From Alkalihalobacillus deserti (GTDB taxonomy: Bacteria; Bacillota; Bacilli; Bacillales; Bacillaceae_D), in contig NZ_JAJAFR010000006.1 in the NCBI RefSeq assembly GCF_020734105.1, positions 248,001 to 312,000 of the forward strand: a DNA stretch of 64,000 bases, given 5' to 3'. The position numbers were made by a program, and so were the translations under genes. The notes beneath the pieces are model-generated. The model saw only the letters and a program-made list of their open reading frames with translations, did not search any database and was not told the DNA's origin. Numbering within the stretch: the first letter of the stretch is position 1; the number at the start of each line of letters is the position of its first letter. This document shows positions 42,915 to 52,019 of this stretch, piece by piece.

Positions 42915-44426
42915 ATGAACGGAAGAGAACAATGGGGAACTCGTGCTGGCTTTATTTTGGCGGCAGTAGGATCTGCTGTAGGTCTGGGTAACATTTGGCG
43001 ATTTCCGTATGTTGCGTATGAAAACGGAGGGGGTGCTTTCTTTTTACCGTACTTATTTGCTCTTATTACAGCTGGTATCCCTCTTCTTATTATGGAGTTT
43101 ACGATTGGGCACAAATATCGTGGGTCGGCGCCATTAGCCTATGCAAGAATGAGTAAAAAGACAGAATGGATCGGTTGGTGGCAAGTAGCGATTTCATTTG
43201 TCATTGCGACCTATTATGCGGTCATTATCGCTTGGGCGATGTCGTATACGTATTTTGCGGTTAATCAAAGATGGGGGGAGGACACAGGTGGTTTCCTCAT
43301 GGGTGATTACCTTAAGCGAGTGGATATCGTTTCGGGAGGAGCACCTGGTGATATTGGAGCGCTTGTACCAGGCGTATTTATTCCTTTGGTCTTAGTTTGG
43401 ATCATTACTCTTGGTGTGTTATTTAAAGGGATTAAAAGAGGAATTGAGGTGGCAAATCGCATTTTCATTCCGCTCCTAGTGGCGATGTTTTTATTAATTG
43501 TGATCCGTGCCATTACACTTGAGGGAGCGATGATTGGTTTAGATGCTTTCTTTAAGCCGAATTGGAGTGAAATCATGACACCGGGAGTATGGGTGGCCGC
43601 ATATGGACAAATCTTCTTTAGTTTATCGATTGCCTTTGCGATTATGATTACCTATTCGAGCTATCTATCGAAAAAATCTGATATAACAAATAATGCGTTT
43701 ATAACTGGTTTTAGTAATTCTAGTTTTGAGTTATTAGCAGGTATTGGGGTCTTTGCTGCTTTAGGCTTTATGGCTAATGCATCAGGAGTAGCGGTAGAGG
43801 AAGTAGCCAGTGCTGGAATCGGTCTTGCCTTTGTCGTCTTCCCGGAAATCATTAATACGTTTCCAGGAATGAATGGATTGTTCGGGGTGCTGTTCTTTGG
43901 ATCTCTCGTGCTTGCAGGTTTGTCATCTCTTATCTCCATTGTTGAAACGTTTGTTTCAGGTGTCCAAGATAAATTTAGATTCTCACGTAGAAAGGCTGTT
44001 ACGATTGGAGGAGGCCTGTCTGCTCTCATCTCTATCCTGTTTGCTACGCAAGGTGGGTTGTTCTTCTTAGATGCGGCTGATTACTTTATTAATACGTTCG
44101 GTGTTGCTCTTGCTGGACTTGTATCTGTTATCACAGTATCATGGTTTACAAAAAAATTACCTGTGTTACAAACACATGCAGACGGTGTATCTGATTTCCG
44201 CTTAGGACCTTGGTGGAGAATTTGCCTAAGCATTGTGACACCTGTTGTTCTTGGTTTTATGTTTGTCCAAAATACGATTGAAAATCTAACGAATAATTAC
44301 GAAGGGTATTCCAATGCATTCTTGTTTGGATCAGGTTGGCTAGTGGCAATAGGCGCAATAATTGTTGGATTTATTTTTGCCAAGTTTAAATGGAAAAAGG
44401 GAGATTTAGATATATCGAGAAAATAA
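42915..44426 (+). CDS. NSS-family sodium-dependent transporter, MetP type (copy 1)
   Basis: 503 residues from the ATG behind GTGAGGTGA. About 12 helices with the NSS/LeuT opening signature WGTRAGFILAAVGSAVGLGNIWRFPY and NGGGAFFLPYL, where the Na+ and substrate sites lie. The family imports amino acids with sodium; the tiny partner gene behind it marks the methionine/alanine importer subgroup. Position behind ansAB leaves other amino acids possible. It is a close paralogue of the gene at 44958. Confidence 0.88.
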   Translation: MNGREQWGTRAGFILAAVGSAVGLGNIWRFPYVAYENGGGAFFLPYLFALITAGIPLLIMEFTIGHKYRGSAPLAYARMSKKTEWIGWWQVAISFVIATYYAVIIAWAMSYTYFAVNQRWGEDTGGFLMGDYLKRVDIVSGGAPGDIGALVPGVFIPLVLVWIITLGVLFKGIKRGIEVANRIFIPLLVAMFLLIVIRAITLEGAMIGLDAFFKPNWSEIMTPGVWVAAYGQIFFSLSIAFAIMITYSSYLSKKSDITNNAFITGFSNSSFELLAGIGVFAALGFMANASGVAVEEVASAGIGLAFVVFPEIINTFPGMNGLFGVLFFGSLVLAGLSSLISIVETFVSGVQDKFRFSRRKAVTIGGGLSALISILFATQGGLFFLDAADYFINTFGVALAGLVSVITVSWFTKKLPVLQTHADGVSDFRLGPWWRICLSIVTPVVLGFMFVQNTIENLTNNYEGYSNAFLFGSGWLVAIGAIIVGFIFAKFKWKKGDLDISRK

Positions 44427-44439
44427 AAGGAGTGATCTT

Positions 44440-44550
44440 ATGAGTGGTGGAGCGGTAACAATGATGCTTATCGGGATGCTTGTTATATGGGGAGGGATGG
44501 GACTGAGTATAGCGAATGCTGTTAAGGCAACGAAAGTCAAAAAGGGATAA
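44440..44550 (+). CDS. MetS-type small subunit of the NSS transporter (copy 1)
   Basis: 36 residues behind AGGAG, starting 13 bases after the transporter. One hydrophobic helix (VTMMLIGMLVIWGGMGLSIANAV) with a basic tail (KATKVKKG). This pattern is typical of the small subunit (MetS) that activates MetP-type NSS transporters in the membrane. Confidence 0.85.
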   Translation: MSGGAVTMMLIGMLVIWGGMGLSIANAVKATKVKKG

Positions 44551-44957
44551 TTAATATATTAGAAATGCTCGGATGTTAATCCGAGCATTTTTCTTGTTTA
44601 TTTTTTCAGAAAGAGGGTATTTGAAATTAATAGTAAAATATAGTAAAAGTGGCTATACTAACTTTATAATAAAGAAGTTTAAACACGATCAAATAAGGTT
44701 TTAGTCAAATAAATAACTTTGCTCGTAAATAACAGCTACTATCATTCTTTAACTTGAAATCAAATTTATCAGTTGACAATATTCGACTAAATTCACTATA
44801 ATACAATAATTAATAGTCAGAACATTTTAAAATGATTAACTACTATTTTACGCAAAAATTTTTCCTATAAAGAAAATGTTATGCAATCATTTCGGTTATT
44901 ATTTTTTAATAATTCAGACATTGTTTAAATTACTAAATAGGAGAGGGGACATAAACA
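44551..44957. other. Intergenic stretch between the two NSS operons
   Basis: Holds a strong terminator at 44563-44592 (AATGCTCGGAT, loop GTTA, then T-run) and about 360 AT-rich bases with no gene. A promoter for the second operon should lie here but no clear pair of boxes was found. No riboswitch recognised. Confidence 0.6.
44563..44592 (+). terminator. Terminator of NSS operon 1
   Basis: Perfect AATGCTCGGAT stem with a 4-base loop followed by TTTTTCTTG, 12 bases past the small subunit gene. Confidence 0.85.
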
Positions 44958-46493
44958 ATGAAAGAAAGAGAACAGTGGGGAACGCGCGCAGGATTTATTT
45001 TAGCTGCGATTGGTTCTGCAGTTGGACTAGGAAATATCTGGCGTTTTCCGTATGTAGCGTATGAAAATGGAGGAGGTGCTTTTTTCTTACCGTATTTATT
45101 TGCCCTTTTAACAGCTGGTATCCCACTTTTGATCATGGAATTTACGCTTGGTCATAAGTATCGTGGCTCTGCTCCATTATCGTATGCACGCTTAAACAAG
45201 AAAACGGAGTGGATTGGCTGGTGGCAAGTGGCGATATCATTTGTTATTTCCTCTTATTATGCAGTTATTATCGCTTGGGCAATGGCCTATACGTATTTTG
45301 CGGTCAATCAACGTTGGGGAGAGGACACGGGCGGCTTTTTAATGGGTGATTATTTAAAGCGTGTTGACATTGTGTCTGGAGGAGCTCCTGGAGATATCGG
45401 GTCGCTTGTACCCGGAGTCTTTATTCCACTTATTTTAGTATGGATTGTGACTCTTGGCGTATTATTTAAAGGAGTAAAGCGTGGAATTGAAGTTGCAAAT
45501 CGCATTTTTATTCCTTTGTTAGTTGTCATGTTTTTAATCATTGTTGTACGAGCAGTGACACTTGAAGGAGCGATGATTGGTTTAGATGCTTTCTTTAAAC
45601 CTAATTGGTCCGAAATCATGACACCGGGTGTTTGGGTAGCTGCATATGGTCAGATCTTTTTTAGTTTGTCCATTGCGTTTGCTATCATGATTACGTACTC
45701 TAGCTATTTGCCGAAAAAATCAGACATTAACAACAATGCGTTTATTACTGGGTTTAGTAATTCAAGTTTTGAGTTGTTAGCTGGTATTGGTGTGTTTGCA
45801 GCGATTGGATTTATGGCCAATGCATCTGGGGTTGAAGTTAGTGAGGTAGCTAGTGCAGGGATCGGTTTAGCTTTTGTCGTATTCCCTGAGATTATTAACA
45901 CGTTCCCTGGGATGAATGGGTTATTTGGGGTCTTATTCTTCGGCTCATTAGTACTCGCAGGACTTTCATCTTTAATATCCATTGTAGAAACTTTTGTTTC
46001 TGGTTTACAAGATAAGTTTAGAGTGTCTCGTTTTAAAGCAGTCGCGATCGGTGGTGGGCTTTCTGCTTTAATTTCGATCCTATTTGCTACACAAGGTGGA
46101 TTATTCTTCTTAGACGCAGCTGATTACTTTATTAATCAATTCGGTGTTGCTCTTGCTGGTCTTGTTTCTGTTATTGCTGTTTCATGGTTCGTTAAAAAAT
46201 TACCTGAATTACAAGACCATGCAAATGGAGTTTCAGATTTCCGCACAGGTACTTGGTGGAAGGTATGCTTAAGAATTATCACTCCACTAGTTCTTGGCTA
46301 TATGTTTATTCAAAATACAATTGAAAACGTAACAAAGAACTATGAAGGTTATCCAACTTCTTTTCTTATTTACTCTGGATGGGCTGTAGCCGTTTTGGCG
46401 ATCATCGTTGGATTCATTTTTGCAGCTTTAAAGTGGCAAAAGAATGGTTTTGAAGAGCCTTCTACAAAAGATAATCAAACAGGAGTTGAGTAA
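44958..46493 (+). CDS. NSS-family sodium-dependent transporter, MetP type (copy 2)
   Basis: 511 residues, very similar to copy 1 along the whole length, including WGTRAGFILAAIGSAVGLGNIWRFPY and the helix 6-8 region. Differences gather at the C terminus. GGAGAGGGGA precedes the ATG. Two adjacent copies with their own partners suggest tandem duplication followed by divergence, perhaps for different affinity or substrate. Confidence 0.88.
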   Translation: MKEREQWGTRAGFILAAIGSAVGLGNIWRFPYVAYENGGGAFFLPYLFALLTAGIPLLIMEFTLGHKYRGSAPLSYARLNKKTEWIGWWQVAISFVISSYYAVIIAWAMAYTYFAVNQRWGEDTGGFLMGDYLKRVDIVSGGAPGDIGSLVPGVFIPLILVWIVTLGVLFKGVKRGIEVANRIFIPLLVVMFLIIVVRAVTLEGAMIGLDAFFKPNWSEIMTPGVWVAAYGQIFFSLSIAFAIMITYSSYLPKKSDINNNAFITGFSNSSFELLAGIGVFAAIGFMANASGVEVSEVASAGIGLAFVVFPEIINTFPGMNGLFGVLFFGSLVLAGLSSLISIVETFVSGLQDKFRVSRFKAVAIGGGLSALISILFATQGGLFFLDAADYFINQFGVALAGLVSVIAVSWFVKKLPELQDHANGVSDFRTGTWWKVCLRIITPLVLGYMFIQNTIENVTKNYEGYPTSFLIYSGWAVAVLAIIVGFIFAALKWQKNGFEEPSTKDNQTGVE

Positions 46494-46495
46494 TA

Positions 46496-46603
46496 ATGAG
46501 TACGAGTGCAGTTGTCATGATGATAATCGGAATGATCGTTATTTGGGGCGGTATGGGACTTAGTATTGCCAATGCTGTGAAAGTATCAAAAGCAAAAAAG
46601 TAA
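46496..46603 (+). CDS. MetS-type small subunit of the NSS transporter (copy 2)
   Basis: 35 residues starting two bases after the transporter stop. Same helix as copy 1 (VMMIIGMIVIWGGMGLSIANAV) with tail KVSKAKK. The tight coupling to its transporter supports a 1:1 partnership. Confidence 0.85.
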   Translation: MSTSAVVMMIIGMIVIWGGMGLSIANAVKVSKAKK

Positions 46604-46620
46604 TATAAACTAAAGCGAAG

Positions 46621-46657
46621 AAGGCCTGGTAATCAATCACATACCGCGCCTTTTTTT
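46621..46657 (+). terminator. Terminator of NSS operon 2
   Basis: AAGGCCTGGTA and TACCGCGCCTT arms with two central mismatches, then seven T. It overlaps the 3' end of the convergent membrane protein gene. Confidence 0.65.
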
Positions 46658-47224
46658 CTTTCCGTTCTTTTCAAGATACACAAATAAATTGGTGATTAAC
46701 TTGGATATTACTAGCACGACGACATAAACCAAAAATAAATGGAAATAATTTGTGCCTTTATGCAATTGAAATAAGTTAAAAACAACTAAATAGGGCTTGA
46801 AAACAAATGCAAGTAACACACTTAGTCCGATTGCATATAGATAGTAGTTTTTCTTTTTATTAAGTACCCACTGATAAAGAAAGATAAAAAGAACAGGTAT
46901 AAGTGAAGCATCTAAACCTATGTTAGCTGTAAGTATAGGGATCGTATGATAAGGGTAACTTATAAAACCAATTCTCACAAAGAGGCTATCCAGATAGGTG
47001 AACCAGACGTGGATATTGAATCCGTAAAAACCTAAAAGTAGAGCTTTTCTTCTGTCGATTTTAAAGAAAAGAACAATGAGTGGGATCACTAGCATGAAAA
47101 AGTTGAACCAAAATTGCCAAGTTGCTGGAGAAGAGTATTGAACCCAATAATCAATAAATTCTTTAAATAATCCTTCTTGCAATTTATTTAATTTACTAAA
47201 TACTTTTAACTGTTCTTCACCCAC
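46637..47224 (-). CDS. Integral membrane protein, CBO0543-like
   Basis: 195 residues with about five membrane helices (40-58, 67-90, 100-122, 128-148, 160-182) and charged ends; the C terminus is KKRRGM. The layout and length resemble the CBO0543 family of Gram-positive membrane proteins of unknown function. No catalytic motif. Convergent with the second NSS operon and not obviously linked to it. No function proposed. Confidence 0.6.
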   Translation of the reverse strand: MGEEQLKVFSKLNKLQEGLFKEFIDYWVQYSSPATWQFWFNFFMLVIPLIVLFFKIDRRKALLLGFYGFNIHVWFTYLDSLFVRIGFISYPYHTIPILTANIGLDASLIPVLFIFLYQWVLNKKKNYYLYAIGLSVLLAFVFKPYLVVFNLFQLHKGTNYFHLFLVYVVVLVISKLITNLFVYLEKNGKKKRRGM

Positions 47225-47286
47225 TTATATTCCCCCAAACATATTTATTTTTCTTAGTATCCTTCTAAGTGATGAACATATTCAAG

Positions 47287-47325
47287 GAATAAGAAACGCT
47301 AGAATAAGATTATCCCAGCGTTTCT
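47287..47325. terminator. Hairpin between yunA and the membrane protein gene
   Basis: AAGAAACGCT and AGCGTTTCTT pair perfectly around a roughly 18-base loop. It may end the yunA transcript on the minus strand. Confidence 0.55.
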
Positions 47326-47373
47326 TGTAATACAGGATGGGTTTCAAGAAGCATGTAAGTCAACTCGAAGGTA

Positions 47374-47458
47374 GTAATGGCTCAAGAGGCTTGCTGTGCA
47401 TACAAGAACCCATTTGTCGTTTGGCTTAAAAGAATGCAGTGATTCCGCTCCTTTCTTA
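47374..47458 (+). repeat. Decayed core of the palindromic element
   Basis: AGTAATGGCTC, TTGC, AGAACCC, GGCTTA, AATGCAGTGATTCCGCTC and TTTCTTA occur in the order and spacing of the 56.4-kb core. The helices no longer pair fully. It abuts, and its last bases enter, the 3' end of yunA. Confidence 0.55.
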
Positions 47459-48469
47459 TTTTTTCTTCTTTCTATCCTGATATGCTTTACGTTCCCATTG
47501 TTTTAGCGATGGATAAGGATCAAATGACCATTCTATCCGACCATTATCTCGGTACATTCCGTAGTGGAGATGCGGTGGAAATTTCCCTTGAGTTCCTGGC
47601 TTTCCGTATCCAGAACTTCCACAATAGCCGATTACATCACCTGGAGCGACAATGCTCCCTTCTTCAATTCCTTTTTCAAAGCCGCTTAGGTGTGCGTAAT
47701 AGTGATAGATATTATCTAAATCACGTATACCAATTCGCCAACCACCGTATTTATTCCAACCTTTAATTTCTACACGACCATACGCTGTCGCTCGAATGGG
47801 GACGTTATAGCCTGCAAAAATATCAGTGCCTTCGTGAATGCGTCGACCTCCCCATCCGCGACGGTCACCCCATGTATTGTTATAGCTATAATTATAATTT
47901 AGTGGCATAGGGAATGCGTGGTCATTTAAGTTCAATTGGCCAAACTTTTCGTAAACAAGAGCGTGCCCATGTATAATTCGAACCGATTGATCACGTTTAT
48001 ATTTTTCCCATAAAGCGATTCTAAAATCTTCTTCGTTCAAACCATACTGTTCAATTTGGTGAGCAAGGGTATATAGAACATCTTCATCATTGAATCGATC
48101 AGCTACTCCATCCCCATCCCCATCAAGCCCGACTCCTCCAAACATCTGGATAGATAGAGGATTCGTATCTGCTTTGTCAGGGTTAAATTCACCAGCCCAT
48201 TCATCCTCATTAAAATAAATTGAAATGAACCCTTCTTCTTTTGGTCGATTATTTAAGGCTCGTCTAAGACCACGTTCATACGTATCAACAGCTGCCAAGT
48301 ATTCCCAGGTCACACCAGTAAGAGTTTCCACTTTTTTATATAAATCCATTCGTTTCTCGTATATTTGTTCAGAAGTAAGATCTGCCTTCTGATCGGCCGC
48401 ATAAGTTACGAAGGGAAGAGAAACAAACACGACTATAAGTGCTAATACGATGGTTTTTTTAAATCGCAT
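47456..48469 (-). CDS. lytH: M23 peptidase, YunA/LytH-like spore cortex enzyme
   Basis: 337 residues. A signal peptide (to about residue 24, ending TYAA) is followed by a helical N-terminal part and an M23/LytM domain (about 205-325): the zinc motif is HEGTD plus HLHYG, with TAYGRVEIKGW typical of the fold. The homologue in B. subtilis trims the stem peptide during spore cortex formation (L-Ala-D-Glu peptidase). Position next to lipA matches the B. subtilis yunA locus. It acts outside the membrane of the forespore. Confidence 0.85.
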   Translation of the reverse strand: MRFKKTIVLALIVVFVSLPFVTYAADQKADLTSEQIYEKRMDLYKKVETLTGVTWEYLAAVDTYERGLRRALNNRPKEEGFISIYFNEDEWAGEFNPDKADTNPLSIQMFGGVGLDGDGDGVADRFNDEDVLYTLAHQIEQYGLNEEDFRIALWEKYKRDQSVRIIHGHALVYEKFGQLNLNDHAFPMPLNYNYSYNNTWGDRRGWGGRRIHEGTDIFAGYNVPIRATAYGRVEIKGWNKYGGWRIGIRDLDNIYHYYAHLSGFEKGIEEGSIVAPGDVIGYCGSSGYGKPGTQGKFPPHLHYGMYRDNGRIEWSFDPYPSLKQWERKAYQDRKKKK

Positions 48470-48761
48470 GGTTAGGCTCCTTTCTTCCTTTTAAATTGAA
48501 CAACTGATTTTGAATCCGTGCTTTTTCTCTTTATATAGTATGGGTTAAAAGGCTGAAAAAATTGGTGTGAATCATTGGAAATTTTGAGCGCTCACTTGGT
48601 TATTTATCGGAAATCATGATAAAGTAGTATAAAGAAAATTTGTTCAAGAGATTGTGGGAAGTCTCTACATAATTTACGCATGCTCTGAGCAATTTTCTAA
48701 GAGCCGTTGTGAGAGACAGAACGATTGATTTGACAAATTGAAGATTGGATGGTGTAACTGA

Positions 48762-49670
48762 ATGTCAAAGAAAGCAGAACATTTACGTAAGCCCGAGTGG
48801 CTTAAGATAAAATTAAACACGAATGAGTCTTACACTGGGTTAAAAAAGATGATGAGAGAGAAGAATCTTCACACTGTATGTGAAGAAGCTCGTTGTCCAA
48901 ATATTCATGAATGTTGGGCTGTTCGTAAAACGGCAACCTTTATGATTCTTGGAGACATTTGTACGCGTGCCTGTCGTTTTTGTGCAGTGAAAACTGGGTT
49001 ACCTAATGAACTGGATTTGCAAGAACCAGAGCGTGTAGCAGAATCTGTTGAAATGATGGGGCTCAAGCATGTCGTTATTACAGCTGTGGCAAGAGATGAT
49101 CTTAAAGATGGTGGATCAGCTGTTTATGCAGAAACGGTTCGTGCTGTCAGACGTCGTAATCCATTCTGTACAATTGAAGTTTTGCCTTCTGATATGCTTG
49201 GTAGCTTGGATAATTTAAAAACACTAATGGACGCTCGGCCAAACATAATGAATCACAACATTGAAACGGTTCGTCGTTTATCGCCAAAGGTTCGTGCGCG
49301 TGCTACCTATGAGCGTACGCTTGAGTTTTTAAGTCGTGCGAAAGAATTGCACCCAGACATCCCGACGAAGTCAAGCTTGATGATTGGTCTTGGTGAAACG
49401 AAAGAAGAAATTATTGAAACAATGGATGATCTACGAGCAGCAAATGTAGATATTATGACGATTGGTCAATACTTACAACCAACGAAAAAGCACCTAAAAG
49501 TACAAAGATATTATCACCCTGATGAATTTGCCGAATTAAAAGAGATCGCATTAAGCAAAGGCTTTAACCACTGTGAAGCAGGTCCACTCGTGCGCTCTTC
49601 TTACCACGCGGACGAGCAAGTAAACGAAGCCCAAGTACGCGCCGAAGCAAAGAAAGTAACAAACCAATAA
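48762..49670 (+). CDS. lipA: Lipoyl synthase
   Basis: 302 residues. LipA-specific cysteines C40, C45, C51 ([12 protein letters not shown]) bind the auxiliary cluster; the radical-SAM set is C67, C71, C74 (CTRACRFC). It inserts sulfur into octanoyl groups on lipoyl domains. It stands divergently from yunA as in B. subtilis. The last codons form one arm of the following terminator hairpin, and a 31-bp tandem repeat starts there. Confidence 0.96.
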   Translation: MSKKAEHLRKPEWLKIKLNTNESYTGLKKMMREKNLHTVCEEARCPNIHECWAVRKTATFMILGDICTRACRFCAVKTGLPNELDLQEPERVAESVEMMGLKHVVITAVARDDLKDGGSAVYAETVRAVRRRNPFCTIEVLPSDMLGSLDNLKTLMDARPNIMNHNIETVRRLSPKVRARATYERTLEFLSRAKELHPDIPTKSSLMIGLGETKEEIIETMDDLRAANVDIMTIGQYLQPTKKHLKVQRYYHPDEFAELKEIALSKGFNHCEAGPLVRSSYHADEQVNEAQVRAEAKKVTNQ

Positions 49671-49693
49671 CGAGTGGTCTTCTCGTTATTGGT
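49662..49693 (+). terminator. lipA terminator overlapping its stop codon
   Basis: AACCAATAACGAG and CTCGTTATTGGTT form a perfect 13-bp stem with a TGGTCTT-like loop. The left arm is coding sequence for the final residues and stop of lipA. Confidence 0.6.
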
Positions 49694-49770
49694 TGTTATA
49701 ACGAGTGGTCTTTTCGTTATTGGTTGTTATAACGAGTGGTCTTTTCGTTATTGGTTGTTATAACGAGTGG
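49667..49770 (+). repeat. 31-bp tandem repeat behind lipA
   Basis: ATAACGAGTGGTCTTTTCG plus 12 more bases repeats at 49667, 49698 and 49729, with a fourth partial copy at 49760. Units 2 and 3 are identical, unit 1 has one base change. Each unit can fold into the same small hairpin. Confidence 0.9.
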
Positions 49771-49797
49771 TGAGAAGGAAACGTTCAAAAGCAGATT

Positions 49798-49831
49798 AAA
49801 ACACTCGAATCATAGTAGATCCGAGTGTTTT
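49798..49831 (+). terminator. Hairpin terminator
   Basis: ACACTCG and CGAGTGT arms (with AAAA before and TTTTT after) around a 14-base loop, after the tandem repeat; a probable second stop for lipA transcripts. Confidence 0.65.
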
Positions 49832-50000
49832 TCCTTGCTTCTGGATTATGGGCAATTGCCTGGTAGTTAAGAGAATAACGGAACTTATAATGCGTGAAGT
49901 CTAGAAAGAACCTTTTTACTCAATTGCTGAACCTGTGTCTGTTAGATGTCTAAATGACCTTTAGTCAAAATAACGAAACGAGAGTCCAATCCCATAAAAG

Positions 50001-50027
50001 AGACCAAATCATTCTGCGATTTGGTCT
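50001..50027 (-). terminator. Terminator of yutC
   Basis: Perfect 10-bp stem AGACCAAATC with a 7-base loop; on the minus strand it is followed by CTTTTATGG. It ends 28 bases past the yutC stop. Confidence 0.7.
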
Positions 50028-50054
50028 TAAACTAATCCTGTTAAAGAAACTTGG

Positions 50055-50687
50055 TTACTTATCGATTAGTCGTCTTTGTTTTTGTTGCATAATTTTTAAA
50101 TTGTCGTCTGTTTCTTCGTTATATTGCCCTTGGGGAGATGATTGTGTCATCTCCTTGATCGTTTGATCAAGTGTTCCTTCCATACCAGTTGCACCTGAAG
50201 TCATGTGTTGGAAACGTTCAATCTCATCAAAGTGATTTGGTTCATCTGATATATAAACTTCATAGTAACGAGGAACGATCGATAAAGCACTTCGTTTTAC
50301 TTGATCTGCGACGTATTCGCGATTATCGGCTTGTGTATCATACGTAACAAGAACGTATTTATCAGTCACAAGAGTACCCGCTTCATTGACTACATCGTTG
50401 GTTAATACTAAACGTGTGACAGAATCAGCTAATAAACTGCGGTCGACAGCAGGAATAACATCTTGATGACCATTGTTATTAACGTGATCTCTGTCGTATC
50501 TTTGATATCCGTAGTGTGTGTAACTTTGAGTTTGGTTTACTTGGTTAATCGGGTAATGTCCACCGTTGGGTTGATGACTATCGTAATTGGATGTTCGTTG
50601 CAGTGACTGTCCTTGCTCCGGCATTTGACAGCCTGTAACAAGCATCATGCTGGCAAGACCACTGATAAGTAATGATTTTTTTAACAT
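50055..50687 (-). CDS. yutC: YhcN/YlaJ-family sporulation lipoprotein
   Basis: 210 residues from the ATG behind AGGAGG; an upstream in-frame start would ruin the signal peptide. Lipobox MLVTGC. A His/Asn/Gln/Tyr-rich linker (about 25-75) precedes a YhcN/YlaJ domain (about 80-180, VTRLVLTNDVVNEAGTLVTDKYVLVTYD). Such proteins are spore-membrane lipoproteins that help germination or outgrowth. The placement between lipA and yutD matches B. subtilis yutC. Confidence 0.82.
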   Translation of the reverse strand: MLKKSLLISGLASMMLVTGCQMPEQGQSLQRTSNYDSHQPNGGHYPINQVNQTQSYTHYGYQRYDRDHVNNNGHQDVIPAVDRSLLADSVTRLVLTNDVVNEAGTLVTDKYVLVTYDTQADNREYVADQVKRSALSIVPRYYEVYISDEPNHFDEIERFQHMTSGATGMEGTLDQTIKEMTQSSPQGQYNEETDDNLKIMQQKQRRLIDK

Positions 50688-50786
50688 ATCAAACCTCCTC
50701 TTCTTAAGAATGACCATAATGACGTTGTTTTAATGCTAGTAAATGATGGTGTCTTAAGAGGAAAAGCTGTTGTCTAAAGTGAGATG

Positions 50787-50795
50787 TGGTATAAT
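50787..50795 (+). promoter_or_regulatory. Extended -10 promoter of yutD
   Basis: TGG followed by TATAAT (50790-50795) is an extended -10 box, about 30 bases before the start codon. A TTGTCT sequence lies upstream at short spacing. Confidence 0.55.
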
Positions 50796-50825
50796 AAGGT
50801 AAGCTAAAATGGAGAGGTGAGCCAG

Positions 50826-51125
50826 ATGGTTCGCATTCAAGGGATGCACTATGAAGTGGTAGAAGATGTAAAAGATGGTTGGGATGAAGAGGCTTTTAAA
50901 GCCCGGTACTCTGATGTTTTAAATAAATACGATTATATTGTCGGGGATTGGGGCTATAATCAACTTAGGCTGAGAGGCTTCTTTGATGACCGTCATAAAA
51001 AGTCAACTCATGATACAAAAATAAGTACATTGCCCGATTACTTATATGAATTTTGTAATTTTGGGTGTGCCTATTTTGTTATTAAGCGCATGAAAGAGGA
51101 AAAAGAAAAACAGCCAAGTTCATAA
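50826..51125 (+). CDS. yutD: YutD-family protein
   Basis: 99 residues from the ATG 8 bases behind GGAGAGG; the GTG three codons earlier overlaps that site. The sequence YDYIVGDWGYNQLRLRGFFDD and a C-terminal LYEFCNFGCAYFVIKRM are characteristic of YutD (DUF1027). The family is conserved in bacilli, and its cellular role is not established. Same position as in B. subtilis. Confidence 0.88.
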   Translation: MVRIQGMHYEVVEDVKDGWDEEAFKARYSDVLNKYDYIVGDWGYNQLRLRGFFDDRHKKSTHDTKISTLPDYLYEFCNFGCAYFVIKRMKEEKEKQPSS

Positions 51126-51158
51126 ACTTAGGCTGTTTTCTTTGACTGTCTTGCTTCG

Positions 51159-51199
51159 GGGAGACGGAAAAAGGTAAAAAGTAACCTTTTCCGTCTCCT
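51159..51199. repeat. Outer hairpin of the palindromic family, acting as terminator
   Basis: GGAGACGGAAAAAGGT and ACCTTTTCCGTCTCC with a 9-base loop, between the convergent yutD and 104-residue protein genes. The GAAAAAGGT arm recalls the repeats elsewhere; no core is attached. Confidence 0.65.
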
Positions 51200-51202
51200 C
51201 TT

Positions 51203-51517
51203 TTACGTTAAATCGTTTGTCGTATATGGGGGCTCTTCATTCTTGTTGGGATCATCATGAGTGGGATGAGCACCTGGGAATTGTCTGGGTAAATTTTGGT
51301 GCAAGGATTTAAACTCATAGTTGAAATTACTATAGTAACGTTGGCCTTCTAACCAAGGAGTGCTCTTATTTTCAACGGGCTTATCTTTATTGAATGGTGA
51401 GCCATAAGGGCCATCAGGTAAGTCTTCGGCAACGAGAAAATTTCGCTGAGTTTCTACATTGGAAAAATCGGTGTATACTTGACCTTCCTTATCAGGTGAA
51501 CCAGAATGCCTTGCCAT
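51203..51517 (-). CDS. Conserved bacillar protein, possibly DUF3905
   Basis: 104 residues, very polar, rich in Pro, Asn and Asp, with no membrane segment: MARHSGSPDKEG, LPDGPYGSPFNKDKPVENKSTPWLEGQRYYSNFNYEFKSLHQ in the middle, and a PGAHPTHDDP tail. It recalls short uncharacterised spore-former proteins (I think of DUF3905, not certain). AAGGAGGTG precedes the ATG. A spore-related role is a guess based on composition and neighbours. Confidence 0.6.
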   Translation of the reverse strand: MARHSGSPDKEGQVYTDFSNVETQRNFLVAEDLPDGPYGSPFNKDKPVENKSTPWLEGQRYYSNFNYEFKSLHQNLPRQFPGAHPTHDDPNKNEEPPYTTNDLT

Positions 51518-51622
51518 AAAAAAACACCTCCTTACGAAATATTATGTCCGTGAGAGGTGTAATTTACTATTGAGAAAGTCCTTCCTTTAATTCTTTTCAA
51601 TCAATTGCAATTAAGTGAGTAT

Positions 51623-51889
51623 TTAAATAATTTCATGCAAGAATGAGCGTAGTTCTTCTGCTTCTTCAACTGTTAGGTTGTACGCGTGTTCTAGGTAACC
51701 AGGTTCTTCTAAATCATCTGGTCCTACAATGGCAAAACGGCTTGATTGTATGTCAAGAACTAGTTGTTTTCCGTAGTATCTCGACGACGTAACCACCGCT
51801 AGGTCAAAGCGTTGGTGCTCTCCCATGAAACTGACAAAGCGTGTTCTTGTTTCTTCTATTTCATCATATAAGTAAAAACGTTCGGACAT
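51623..51889 (-). CDS. DUF3055-type small protein
   Basis: 88 residues: FYLYDEIEETRTRFVSFMGE at the N terminus and LTVEEAEELRSFLHEII at the C terminus, with a beta-rich middle. The pattern matches the DUF3055 family of bacilli as I remember it. Function unknown. A GGAGT site precedes the ATG. It diverges from yutE. Confidence 0.65.
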   Translation of the reverse strand: MSERFYLYDEIEETRTRFVSFMGEHQRFDLAVVTSSRYYGKQLVLDIQSSRFAIVGPDDLEEPGYLEHAYNLTVEEAEELRSFLHEII

Positions 51890-52019
51890 GTTATGGACTC
51901 CTTTCTTTTATATATATCGTTATCATACCATGTGCAGAGCTGTGAAGAAACGTACGACTTAGAGACGGTGAATGATGTATACTATTATAAACCAGATGAA
52001 TTAAGTGGAGGAGTTATTC

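Noticed and set aside
49667..49770. Possible CRISPR-like array
   Set aside because: Repeats are contiguous 31-mers without spacers, and no cas genes are present.
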